NCBI RefSeq assembly: GCF_000718255.1
Contig: NZ_JOFJ01000018.1
Location: 1-64,000, forward strand
Reading direction: 5' to 3'
Length of the DNA stretch: 64,000 nucleotides
Origin: Spirillospora albida
Lineage (GTDB): Bacteria > Actinomycetota > Actinomycetes > Streptosporangiales > Streptosporangiaceae
The position numbers were made by a program, and so were the translations under genes. The notes beneath the pieces were generated by a model. The model was not told the origin of the DNA. It did no database searches and worked only from the letters and a program-made list of their open reading frames with translations. This document shows, in pieces, positions 51,889 to 60,607 of this stretch (positions are counted from its first letter, which is position 1; the number at the start of each line of letters is the position of its first letter).

Positions 51889-54108
51889 GTGACCGTCGCG
51901 ATGGATGAACGACATCCCCGGGCCGACCGGAGCACGCTGGTCCTGCCGTTGCTCATCGCACTGCTGGTGACCACGCTCGGGCTGGGCGCGTCGGTGGCGG
52001 CCGGGATGACGCTGGACCGGACCCAGCGGCGCGCCGCCGAGCAGGCCATGGACCGGCGGATGGATCTGGTGAGCCAGGCGGTGAGCACCGAGGCCGGCCG
52101 CTACGTCGACGCGCTGCGCATGCTGGCCGCCGCCATGGGGGCCTTCGAACAGCCGACGGACGCCCGGTTCGGCCGGGTAGTGGCGCCGCTGCGCGACATG
52201 CGGCTGGCCGGAGCCACCTCCATCGCGTTCCTGGTGCCGGCCACCGACGAGCAGATCCCCCGGGTGCAGGCCCGCTGGCGGGAGCGGGGGCTCCCGGATC
52301 TGGTCCTGCGGCCGGCCGGCGCGGACCGCGACCACATCTTCTCGGTCTTCAGCCGGTCACTGGACGGCCGGCGGGTTCCGGCGGTCGGCATCGACTTCAC
52401 CGAGGTGGAGGCGTCCGTCCACGCCTTCGCCGAGGCCCGCCGGAGCGGCCGGGTCGCGGTCTCCGACACCTATCATCTGCTCCGCGACCGTGACCTGCCG
52501 GTCCAGCGGCGGCAGCTGTCGTTCGTCCTGACCGCCCCGGTGCACGGGCCGCCCGACGCCCGCGGACGGCGGCCGTTCGTCGGGTGGGTGCGGCTGGGGC
52601 TGCGCGGCCAGGACTTCATCGGCGCCACCCTGCGCCACATCACCCAGGGCGCCGCCGATGTGCGGCTGCTCGCCCACCACGGCGCGAGCCCGCCCGTGAC
52701 CGTCGCCACCCTGACCGCCGAGGCGGCGGGCCGCCGCGACCTGCGCCGCAGCCGCAGGATCCCGGTCGCGCAGCGGTCCTGGGTACTGGAGCTGCGGGCG
52801 CCGCGGGCGCTGCTGCCCGGCGCCGACAGCCCCCTGCCGGCGGTCGCCCTCAGCGCGGGGGCCGTGGTGAGCCTGCTGCTGGGCGCGCTGACCTTCACCA
52901 TGGTCAGCGGCCGCGCTCGGGCCCAGGCCCAGGTCGTCGCGGCGACCGCCGAACTGCACGCGGAGCTGGACCGCGGCACCGCCCGCGAGGAGGAGCTGCG
53001 GGCCGCCCGGGACGAGCTGGCCTCCCACGATGCCTACCTCATCCAGATCCTGGACGCCATCGACGTCCCCGTCATCACCTGCGATACCGACGGGGTGGTC
53101 GTGCACGCCAACCGCGCCGCCCGCGAGGCCCTGCCCGACACCGGCGGCCGGCCGCTGACGATCGCCGAGGACCTCGCGGAACCCGCCCTGGCCTATCCCG
53201 ACGGCACTCCGATACCGGCGCGGGAAACGCCGCTGGCCGTCGCCCTGCACGGTGAGAACGTCGACGACATGGAGGTGGTCGTGACCCCGCCGGACCGGCC
53301 GCGGAGCGTCATCATGGTGCACGCCCGTCCGCTGCGCCGTTCCGACGGCCGCGTCACCGGCGCGGTGACCTCCGCGTTCACCATCACCGCACTGCGCGAG
53401 CGCGAGGCCGAACTGCGGGCCTTCGCCGGCATCGTCGCCCACGACCTGAAACGCCCCCTGACGGCGGTGCGCGGTTTCGCCGAACTGGTGCACGAGGACC
53501 TGTCCGCGCGGGGCGGCCACGAGGAGCATGTCGCCCAGCTGGACAGGGTGCTTGCCGCCACGGACCGCATGCGCCGGCTGATCGACGACCTGCTGGCCTA
53601 CGCCGCCGCCCGGGACGCCACCGTGACCCCCGTGCGCATCGATCTGACCGCCCTGGTGCGCGAGCTGCTCGAGGAGCATCTGGCCGTGGCGGCACCCGAA
53701 CCCGTCCCGCGGGTGGAGGTCGGGGACCTGCCGCCCGTCCGCGCCGATGCGGCGCTGGTGCGCCAGCTGCTGGACAACCTGATCGGGAACGCGCTCAAGT
53801 ACGCCCCGCCCGGCCGTCCGGCCCACGTCGAGATCACCGGCCGGCACTGCTCCGGCGGCCGGGTCTGCGTGCAGGTCGCCGACCGTGGCATCGGCATCCC
53901 CGCGGGTGAGCACGAGGCCATCTTCACCGGGTTCCACCGGGCCGCGACCACCTACAGCGGCACCGGGCTCGGCCTGGCCATCTGCAAGCGCGTGGTCGAG
54001 CGTCACGGCGGCACCATCCTCGCCGAGGACAACCCCGGCGGCGGTGCACGCTTCCGCTTCACCCTGCCCGCCGCCGACGACGCGTCACCGCCGAGCGGAG
54101 CGGCGTGA
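51889..54108 (+). CDS. CHASE-type membrane sensor histidine kinase
   Basis: This 739-residue kinase has a membrane helix (VLPLLIALLVTTLGLGASVA), an extracytoplasmic CHASE-like sensor (about 45-310) and a second helix (ALSAGAVVSLLLGALTFTMV). A PAS domain (about 385-505), HisKA with IVAHDLKRPLTAVRGF, and HATPase_c follow, with NLIGNALKYAPPG, DRGIGIPAG and GTGLGLAICKRV. Its catalytic half closely matches the kinase at 16300-17619, but the sensor differs. GTG 51889 has GGGAG six bases ahead. It converges, with 31 bp between, on a GAF-PAS kinase, as the other copy does. Confidence 0.92.
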   Translation: MTVAMDERHPRADRSTLVLPLLIALLVTTLGLGASVAAGMTLDRTQRRAAEQAMDRRMDLVSQAVSTEAGRYVDALRMLAAAMGAFEQPTDARFGRVVAPLRDMRLAGATSIAFLVPATDEQIPRVQARWRERGLPDLVLRPAGADRDHIFSVFSRSLDGRRVPAVGIDFTEVEASVHAFAEARRSGRVAVSDTYHLLRDRDLPVQRRQLSFVLTAPVHGPPDARGRRPFVGWVRLGLRGQDFIGATLRHITQGAADVRLLAHHGASPPVTVATLTAEAAGRRDLRRSRRIPVAQRSWVLELRAPRALLPGADSPLPAVALSAGAVVSLLLGALTFTMVSGRARAQAQVVAATAELHAELDRGTAREEELRAARDELASHDAYLIQILDAIDVPVITCDTDGVVVHANRAAREALPDTGGRPLTIAEDLAEPALAYPDGTPIPARETPLAVALHGENVDDMEVVVTPPDRPRSVIMVHARPLRRSDGRVTGAVTSAFTITALREREAELRAFAGIVAHDLKRPLTAVRGFAELVHEDLSARGGHEEHVAQLDRVLAATDRMRRLIDDLLAYAAARDATVTPVRIDLTALVRELLEEHLAVAAPEPVPRVEVGDLPPVRADAALVRQLLDNLIGNALKYAPPGRPAHVEITGRHCSGGRVCVQVADRGIGIPAGEHEAIFTGFHRAATTYSGTGLGLAICKRVVERHGGTILAEDNPGGGARFRFTLPAADDASPPSGAA

Positions 54109-54139
54109 CGACCTCGCCGCCGGTGGCCGGGGCCGTGCG

Positions 54140-55870
54140 TCAGGAGGGTGGCGCGGTCTCCGCGGGGAGGGTGAGGATGAAGGTGGTTCCCTTGCCCGGT
54201 GTGCTGATGGCGGTGAGGGCGCCGTTGTGGGCTTCGGCGATGGTGCGGGCGATGGTGAGTCCGAGGCCGATGCCCTGGACGGCCTGGTCGGTGGTCGTGC
54301 GGGCGCGGGAGAACCGGTCGAACAGGTGGGGGAGCTCCTCGGCGAGGATGCCGATGCCGCGGTCGGTGACGGCGATCGCCACCCCCGGGCCGGCGGGGCC
54401 CGTTGCCGGGGTGCTCCCGGCGTGGAGGGTGATGGTGGTGTGGCGGGGAGAGAACTTGGCGGCGTTGGAGATCAGCGCGCCCAGGGCCCGGAGCAGCAGG
54501 GCGCGGTCGGCGTCGACGGTGGTGACGTCGGGGTCGACGCGGATGTCGATCGGATGGTCGCCGGCGGTGGAGGCCGCGGCCTGCTCGGCGGCCTCGTTGA
54601 GCAGGCCGGTGACCGGCACGGGTGCGCGCTGGGGGATCAGCGGGCGCTCGGCGGTGGTGTGGACCGACAGGAGGTCTTCGACGAGCCGCCGCAGCCGCTG
54701 GGCGTTGTGGTCGATGGCGCGCAGCATCCGGTCGCGCTGCTGGGGGGGCGGCGGGTCGTCGGGGTCGAGGACGACCTCCAGGTTTCCCAGGATGCTGGTC
54801 AGCGGGGTGCGGAGTTCGTGGCTGACGTTGGCGATGAACTCGTCCTTGGCCCGGTCGAGCTCCTCGAGGCGGGCGACGGTGGCCTGCTGCTGCCGGTAGG
54901 CCTCGCGCAGGGCCCGCTCGGCGCGGCGCCGGTCGGTGATGTCGTGGATGGCCAGGTGGAAGGTCCAGGCATCGTTCTCCAGGGCGGGCCACACCATGAG
55001 CTCGATGGGGAACTCGGTGCCGTCGGCGCGGACGGCGGTCTGCTCCAGCCACTGTCCCGGCACGTCGCTGGTCCCGCTGGCCAGGACCTGCTCCCTGCGC
55101 GCGATGTCGGTCGCCCGCTGGTGTTCCGGCGAGATCGTCTCGTGCACGCTCCGGCCGAGGGCGTGGTGGCGGGGGATGCCGAACATCTGCTCGGCGGCGG
55201 TGTTCCAGGAGATGATCCGGCCGTCGGCGTCCACCGAGACCAGCGCGTCGGCCGAGGTCTCGACGAGCTGGTCCAGGCGGTGCCGGGCACGGTCGAGGTG
55301 CTGCTGGGTGCGGCGCCGGTCCAGCATCTGCCCCAGGTTGCGGCCCAGGGTGTCCATCACCCGCAGCAGCACCTCGTCCGGAGGGATCACCTCCCGGGTG
55401 AAGAACTCCAGCACGCCCGCCACGCCGGTGGAGGAGACGAGCGGTACCTCCAGGACCGTCCCGGCCTCCCCGCGCTCGTCCTCCCCGGCCTGCACGAAGT
55501 CGGGGTGGTGGCGCAGGTCGTGCAGCCACACCGGCTCGCCCGACCGCACCGCCCGGCCGACGCCGCCCACCCCGGGGGCGAACCGCAGCCGCGCACTCGC
55601 CCGCCGCAGCGCGGGGAACTGCTCGACCGCGCCCTCCCAGACCCCGGCCGACACGAACTCGCCGGTCGCCTTGTCCGGTACGTACAGGTGCCCGACGGGC
55701 CAGCCGAGGACCTCGCACACCACCCGCAACGTCGCCCGCGCGGCCTGCCGCACATCACCGCTGGAATCGATCACCTCGGTGACGCGGTCCAGCAACGTCA
55801 CCAGCATGTTGTCCCTGGCCGAATCCGCCACACCACCCCCCGACCCACCCTTGCGGAGACCCTTCACCAT
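54140..55870 (-). CDS. GAF-PAS sensor histidine kinase (paralogue)
   Basis: This 576-residue kinase has GAF (about 25-195, with GWPVGHLYVPDKATGEFVSA), PAS/PAC (about 210-330, ending FHLAIHDITDRRRAERAL), HisKA with NVSHELRTPLTSILGN, and HATPase_c. The boxes are ISNAAKFSPR, DRGIGILAEELP and GIGLGLTIARTI. It aligns along its whole length with the product at 17650-19362. G1 reads GIGILAE where the paralogue has GIGIPPE. No cognate regulator is adjacent. Confidence 0.9.
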   Translation of the reverse strand: MVKGLRKGGSGGGVADSARDNMLVTLLDRVTEVIDSSGDVRQAARATLRVVCEVLGWPVGHLYVPDKATGEFVSAGVWEGAVEQFPALRRASARLRFAPGVGGVGRAVRSGEPVWLHDLRHHPDFVQAGEDERGEAGTVLEVPLVSSTGVAGVLEFFTREVIPPDEVLLRVMDTLGRNLGQMLDRRRTQQHLDRARHRLDQLVETSADALVSVDADGRIISWNTAAEQMFGIPRHHALGRSVHETISPEHQRATDIARREQVLASGTSDVPGQWLEQTAVRADGTEFPIELMVWPALENDAWTFHLAIHDITDRRRAERALREAYRQQQATVARLEELDRAKDEFIANVSHELRTPLTSILGNLEVVLDPDDPPPPQQRDRMLRAIDHNAQRLRRLVEDLLSVHTTAERPLIPQRAPVPVTGLLNEAAEQAAASTAGDHPIDIRVDPDVTTVDADRALLLRALGALISNAAKFSPRHTTITLHAGSTPATGPAGPGVAIAVTDRGIGILAEELPHLFDRFSRARTTTDQAVQGIGLGLTIARTIAEAHNGALTAISTPGKGTTFILTLPAETAPPS

Positions 55871-55964
55871 CTGCTGATTGCTCTATACCGAATGTAACCG
55901 CTGGTAGTCGCACGGGTCGCCCTCCGGCCGCGATCGGGGCGCCGCGTGCCATGTGCGGGCGGTC

Positions 55965-57329
55965 CTAAGGCGCCGCGGGCTCCGGGGCGGGCACGAAACG
56001 GCCGGCGGGGCCCTCCGCCGGCTCGATCCGCCAGCGTGGCGGGACCTCGTGCGCCAGGGCGGTGTCCGCCGCCGTCGCCGCCTCCAGGTCGACCCCCTTC
56101 TCCGGGAAGATCGCCTCGCCGAACCTGGCGGGCCCGGTGAACGCCGCTCCGCTGAACACGGCGTCCCCCGTGAAGGTCGCTCCGCCGAACCTGGCGTCCC
56201 TGCCGAAGCCCGCGCCGCTGAACCAGGCGTCTGCCGTGAACGTGGCCTCGATGAACCCCGCGTGCCCGGTGAAGGCGGCCCCGCTGAACACGGCGGAACC
56301 GGTGAAGGCGGCCCCGATGAACACGGCCGGCCTGGTGAAGGCCGCCTCCCTGAACCAGGCGTCCCCGGCGAAGGACGCTCCGATGAACACGGCGTCCCCG
56401 GTGAAGGTGGCGCCGCTGAACCAGGCGTCCCCGCTGAAGGACGCCCCGCTGAACACGGCTTCCCGGACGAAGGTGGCGCCGCTGAACACCGTGTCCCCGG
56501 TGAAGGCCGTGTCGGTGAAGTCGGCGGTGTGGAGGTGGCAGCCGGTGAGGTCGAAACCGGTGAGGGCGGCGCCGGTGAGGTCGAGGTCGATGCCGCTCCA
56601 GTGGACCGGGGCGTCGGGGCGCAGATGGGTGTGCAGGAGGCGCTGGGCGGTGAGGCGGACCTGGTGCTCCTCGTGCGGATCGGGTCCGGGTGAGGCGGCG
56701 AACCGGGCGGGGGCGGGCTGGCCGGTGCGGGCGGCGCGGTAGCGGGCGGCGTTGCGGCGGGCCCGTTCCCGGTGCTCCTCCTCGGAACCGGGCCCGGGGG
56801 CGCAGGGCGGGGTGCAGGGCATGCGCAGGTAGGCGCAGATGATGTTGACGATGGTCTGCCGGTGCCGCTCGTTGCCGTTGGCCAGCCGTTCCAGCGTGTA
56901 GAGCGCGGCGAGGCGGACGGGCGCCTTGTCGGAGCCGAGCTGTTCGGCGGCGGCGTTGTACAGCTCGGTGATGCGGCGCTCGGCGGCGTCCTGCTCGCCC
57001 AGTGCGGTGGCCAGCTCGGCGTGCCGCTGCCGGCGGAACGCCAGCATCAGCCCGACCGCGGCGGCCGCGCCGCCGCCCGCGGCCAGGCCGGTGCGGACGG
57101 CGTCCATCCGGATCTGGGCCCGCTCGGTGCCGGGCCGGGCGTCCTCGGCCACGCCCAGCAGCCAGGCGGTGGTCACCCAGATCGCCAGCGCCGCCAGACC
57201 GGCCGCCGCCGGCATCCAGAACCCGGCCGCCAGCGGGCGGACCCGCAGCGGCTCGCCCGCACGCCGCTCCCGCATCCCGGCCCAGCGCCGCCGCACACGT
57301 TCCCGCGCTCGTCCCACACGTCCGCTCAC
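55965..57329 (-). CDS. Membrane-anchored pentapeptide-repeat protein
   Basis: This protein of about 454 residues has a basic N-terminus, two membrane helices (GFWMPAAAGLAALAIWVTTA and, near 85-105, AAGGGAAAAVGLMLAF), a helical linker and a C-terminal run of pentapeptide repeats (about 265-425). The repeats follow A(F/W)xG with centre Phe, as in GDTVFSGATF and GDAWFSGASF; more than 25 units are visible. They would fold as a right-handed quadrilateral beta-helix. The periodic DNA here (56130-56530) is coding. GTG 57329 is chosen because it opens a coherent basic region. Function unknown. Confidence 0.85.
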   Translation of the reverse strand: MSGRVGRARERVRRRWAGMRERRAGEPLRVRPLAAGFWMPAAAGLAALAIWVTTAWLLGVAEDARPGTERAQIRMDAVRTGLAAGGGAAAAVGLMLAFRRQRHAELATALGEQDAAERRITELYNAAAEQLGSDKAPVRLAALYTLERLANGNERHRQTIVNIICAYLRMPCTPPCAPGPGSEEEHRERARRNAARYRAARTGQPAPARFAASPGPDPHEEHQVRLTAQRLLHTHLRPDAPVHWSGIDLDLTGAALTGFDLTGCHLHTADFTDTAFTGDTVFSGATFVREAVFSGASFSGDAWFSGATFTGDAVFIGASFAGDAWFREAAFTRPAVFIGAAFTGSAVFSGAAFTGHAGFIEATFTADAWFSGAGFGRDARFGGATFTGDAVFSGAAFTGPARFGEAIFPEKGVDLEAATAADTALAHEVPPRWRIEPAEGPAGRFVPAPEPAAP

Positions 57330-57421
57330 ACCATCAGTCAACGAGCACGGGGCCTTCCCCCGCCACCGGCTTTGCCACAAAGGTGCAGGGAGACGGGACG
57401 CAGGCCACCGCGGCGAGGGCG

Positions 57422-57930
57422 CTACTCGGCGGGTTTCGGTCTGCGGCGGGGGAGGCGCATGGTGAGGAGTTTCGCGCGCGGGGCCACCCGGGCGGCCAGG
57501 CCGAACAGCGCCTCGGTGCGGGTGCGGTCGGCGTCGAGGTGGGTGAACATGTTGACGCCGAGGTAGAAGGTGATCGCGGCGTAGGCCAGATCGCGCGGCG
57601 GCATCAGCTTGGCCAGCGGCGAGCCGCCGATCACCCGCTCGAGGGTGTCCTCGACGAACGCGATCCAGGGTTCCGCCCTGTCGACGATCTCCTTGCGGAG
57701 CTCGGGACGCGCGATGCTGGCTCCGACCAGTTCGGAGAACAGGGTGATGTGGCCGCCCTCGATGTCGGCCCGGTAGACGGCGGTGGCCGCCTCGACCAGT
57801 TCCTCCAGCGTCCTCGCGGGGGCGACCGCCCGGGTGTGGGCGGCCATGCGCTCCTGCGACGACCGGTCCAGGGCGGCCAGGAGCAGGGGGTCGACCCCGC
57901 CGAAGTGGTAGAAGAGGACCCGGAGCGCCG
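57422..57930 (-). pseudogene. TetR regulator lacking its DNA-binding domain
   Basis: The minus frame enters at about 57930 with ALRVLFYHFGGVDPLLLAAL, the end of the TetR helix-turn-helix, and continues with a normal ligand-binding half to 57422 (VYRADIEGGHITLFSELVGA and others). The first roughly 40 residues, holding the HTH, are missing, and no start codon precedes the HTH tail. An internal ATG at 57847 could yield 141 residues that cannot bind DNA. The break coincides with the 5' truncation of the divergent gene. Confidence 0.7.
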
Positions 57931-57990
57931 GGGCCGCTGCTCGGCGAGGGCGTCGTCTGCCTGGTCATCGCTGCCCCGCTGTTCTACGGC

Positions 57991-58572
57991 GTGGGCGCGA
58001 TCGTGGGGCTCCTCGCCGACCGGGCCAAACGGCACCGCGGCATGCAGGTCATGCTCCTCGTCCCGCTGCTCGTCGCCGCCGAGGGCAGCGTCGCCGACCT
58101 TCCGCGCGGCGCCGAGGTGACCGTCGCCAGGACCGCCGCCGCCGGAACCGACATCGAACGCGCCCTGGCCGGTGCCCCGGCGATCGGGCCGGTGGGCTCG
58201 CGGCTGCTGCGGATGAAGTTCCCCAAGCCCGTCCGCGCGGACGGCACCGGGCTGGACGTCGGCGCCACCCGCCGGATCACCTTCACGCCGCGCACGTCGC
58301 TGGGGATCGGCGCCCGCCCGGAGCCCCGGACGATGGAGCTGAGGGTCGTCCGGCGCGAGCCCGGCCGGGTCGTCTTCGCGGTCACCCGGGACACCACGCT
58401 CGCCCGGTGGCTGGAGTTCGAGGAGGCCGAGTTCGCCTGGCGGGGCGCCCGGTTGAGCGTCACCCTGCGCTACACCCGGACGTTCGACCCGTCCTGGTAC
58501 TTCGGGCCGGTCCAGAGATACGCCATGGGCGAGGCCGCCGCCTACCTGGCCGACACGTTCACGGCACCGTGA
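57991..58572 (+). CDS. 5'-truncated membrane/SRPBCC-like protein
   Basis: The open frame extends without a start to about 57919. Its readable protein begins with a partial membrane helix (LGEGVVCLVIAAPLFYGVGA), a basic loop and a second helix (MQVMLLVPLLVAAEGSV). An SRPBCC-like domain follows (KFPKPVRADGTGLDVGATRR, FDPSWYFGPVQRYAMGE). ATG 57991 lies inside the first visible helix. The N-terminal membrane region appears deleted. The stop overlaps the next gene by one base, so this was the first gene of an operon. Confidence 0.6.
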   Translation: MGAIVGLLADRAKRHRGMQVMLLVPLLVAAEGSVADLPRGAEVTVARTAAAGTDIERALAGAPAIGPVGSRLLRMKFPKPVRADGTGLDVGATRRITFTPRTSLGIGARPEPRTMELRVVRREPGRVVFAVTRDTTLARWLEFEEAEFAWRGARLSVTLRYTRTFDPSWYFGPVQRYAMGEAAAYLADTFTAP

Positions 58573-59831
58573 TGGACCCGGCACTGGTGCGCGGGGTCGC
58601 GCTGTTCGGGCCGGTCCTGCTGCTGGCGGTCCTGCTCCGGCACCGGCCGCCGGGACGGAGCGAGACCGCGGCCCTGATCCTCGCGATCACGTGGAACACC
58701 GCGGCGCTGGCAGGGGTGAACGCCCTGGCGGTCCGGGCCGGATGGTGGACGTTCCACGCCGAGGGTGGGACCGCGGACGGCGTTCCGGTCGACCTGCTGC
58801 TCGGCTGGGCCGCGCTGTGGGGCGGCCTGGCGGTGGTCGCCCTGCGCCGGCTGCCGGTGCCGCTCGTCGTCGGCCCCGCGGTCTGGATCGATCTCGCGGT
58901 GATGCCGCTCGGCGAGCCGGTCGTCCTGCTGGGGGACTCCTGGCTGCTCGGGGAGACGGTCGCCGTCCTCGCGGCGCTGGTGCCCGGCCTGCTGCTGGCG
59001 CGGTGGACCGCGACCGGGCGGCACCTGCTGCCCCGAGTGGCCCTGCAGGCCGTCCTCGCGGTCAGCGTCATGATCGTGCTTCCGGTCGCGTGGAGCCGGG
59101 TGCCGGACCGTCCCGGATGGGCGCTCGGCCTGGCGGCCCAGCTCCTGCTCGTCCCCGGAGCGCTGGTCACCGCCGCCGTCTGGGAGTTCGCGCGGACCGG
59201 CCGGGGGACACCGCTTCCCTACGACCCGCCGGTCCGGCTGGTGACGACCGGCCCGTACGCCTACGTCCGCAACCCCATGCAGACCTCCATGGCGGCCGCC
59301 TATCTCGTGCTCGCCGCGCTGGACGTCCGGTTCCTCCTCGCGGTCGCCGTGGCCGTCGCCTACGGCGCCGGGCTCGCGGCCTGGCACGAGGACGAGCAGC
59401 TGCGCGGCAGGTACGGGGGCGCATGGACCGCCTACCGTTCGGCCGTCCGCCCCTGGCTGCCCCGCCTGCGCCCGTTCCCCGGGACACCGCCCGCCGTCAT
59501 CTGGATCGCCGGCGGCTGCGACCGGTGCTCTCCCGTGGCCGACTGGATCCGGCGGCGCCGCCCGGTCGCCCTGACCGTGCGCGCGGCGGAGGACCATCCG
59601 GAGGGCGTCCGCCGCATGACCTACGAGCGGGCCGACGGGTTCCGGGCGCGGGGAGTCGCCGCCTGGGCCCACGCCGCCGGGCATCTGCACCTCGGATGGG
59701 CGCTCCTCGGATGGACGCTGAACCTGCCCGGACCGGCCCACTTCGCCCAGCTGTGCGCCGACGCGTTCGGCGCCGGCCCGTCCGCGCGGCCCGTCGGCGG
59801 CCCTCCGGTCGATCGTCCATCGAGGGCATAG
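58572..59831 (+). CDS. Isoprenylcysteine methyltransferase-like protein fused to a DCC domain
   Basis: This 419-residue protein has about eight membrane helices followed by the ICMT/PEMT signature: RLVTTGPYAYVRNPMQTSMA, then WHEDEQLRGRYGGAWTAYRS. After about residue 300 a DCC (DUF393) thioredoxin-like domain begins, IWIAGGCDRCSPVADWIRRR. Its CDRC pair corresponds to the usual D-G-x-C-x-x-C. The methyltransferase part would use S-adenosylmethionine at the membrane. The thiol part suggests redox chemistry on the same substrate. ATG 58572 overlaps the preceding stop. Confidence 0.8.
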   Translation: MDPALVRGVALFGPVLLLAVLLRHRPPGRSETAALILAITWNTAALAGVNALAVRAGWWTFHAEGGTADGVPVDLLLGWAALWGGLAVVALRRLPVPLVVGPAVWIDLAVMPLGEPVVLLGDSWLLGETVAVLAALVPGLLLARWTATGRHLLPRVALQAVLAVSVMIVLPVAWSRVPDRPGWALGLAAQLLLVPGALVTAAVWEFARTGRGTPLPYDPPVRLVTTGPYAYVRNPMQTSMAAAYLVLAALDVRFLLAVAVAVAYGAGLAAWHEDEQLRGRYGGAWTAYRSAVRPWLPRLRPFPGTPPAVIWIAGGCDRCSPVADWIRRRRPVALTVRAAEDHPEGVRRMTYERADGFRARGVAAWAHAAGHLHLGWALLGWTLNLPGPAHFAQLCADAFGAGPSARPVGGPPVDRPSRA

Positions 59832-59842
59832 GGTCGGGCGGT

Positions 59843-60583
59843 ATGGGGCTGCGACTCGTCCAGGTGAACTTCAAGGCTCGCGACGACGCGGCGCTCGGCC
59901 GGTTCTGGGCGGACGCCCTCGGCTGGGGCGTCTCCAGCGAGGGGCCCGGGGTGACCAACGTCGAACCCGTCGGTTTCACCTGGCCGGACCCCACCGCCGT
60001 CTGCGTCGACCTCGTCACCGTCCCCGACCCCGAGACGGTGCGGTACCGCGCGCACCTCGACCTCGCGACCACCTCCGCGGCCCATCAGGCGGAGCTGGTC
60101 GCGCGCCTGACGGATCTCGGCGCGACGCCCGCCGACGTGGGGCAGGGGGACGTCCCGTGGACGGTCATGGCCGACCCGGAGGGCAACGTGTTCTGCGTGC
60201 TGGAACCCCGGGAGGTCTACCGCGACACCGGGCCGATCGCCGCGGTGGTGGTCGACTGCGCGGATCCGCGGGCCATGGCCCGGTTCTGGGGCGAGGCGGT
60301 GGACTGGACCGTCCACGAGGTCACCGACGAGCACGCGGTGCTGCGTTCGGCCAAGGGTGTCGGGCCGTATCTGGAGTTTCTCCGCGCCGCGCCCGGCGCG
60401 AAGACCGTGTGGAAGCGCGTCCACCTCGACGTGCTGCCGTACCCCGGTGACGACCAGGCGGCGGAGGCGGCGCGGCTGCGCGCCCTCGGCGCCACCGACG
60501 CCGACGTGGGCCAGGGCGACGTGCCGTGGATGGTCATGGCCGACCCGGAGGGCAACGAGTTCTGCCTCCTCGGCCGGGGCTGA
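59843..60583 (+). CDS. Two-domain VOC (glyoxalase-like) protein
   Basis: The 246-residue protein has two VOC_2-type domains: about 1-120 (LVQVNFKARDDAALGRFWAD) and about 128-246 (AVVVDCADPRAMARFWGEAV). Each ends with the same VGQGDVPWxVMADPEGNxFC box, an internal duplication. Such actinobacterial proteins usually lack assigned substrates. It follows the methyltransferase gene by 11 bp in the same direction and ends at a convergent palindrome. Confidence 0.88.
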   Translation: MGLRLVQVNFKARDDAALGRFWADALGWGVSSEGPGVTNVEPVGFTWPDPTAVCVDLVTVPDPETVRYRAHLDLATTSAAHQAELVARLTDLGATPADVGQGDVPWTVMADPEGNVFCVLEPREVYRDTGPIAAVVVDCADPRAMARFWGEAVDWTVHEVTDEHAVLRSAKGVGPYLEFLRAAPGAKTVWKRVHLDVLPYPGDDQAAEAARLRALGATDADVGQGDVPWMVMADPEGNEFCLLGRG

Positions 60584-60589
60584 CGCGTC

Positions 60590-60607
60590 CCGGACGGCGC
60601 CGTCCGG
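60590..60607. terminator. Palindrome between convergent genes
   Basis: CCGGACGGC-GCCGTCCGG, a perfect 18-bp palindrome, fills the gap between the VOC stop (60583) and the WYL-regulator stop (60608). It is a short candidate bidirectional terminator. Confidence 0.55.

Noticed and set aside
56130..56530. Periodic DNA resembling a tandem repeat or CRISPR array
   Set aside because: It encodes pentapeptide repeats in frame; the units vary in sequence and match a beta-helix pattern.
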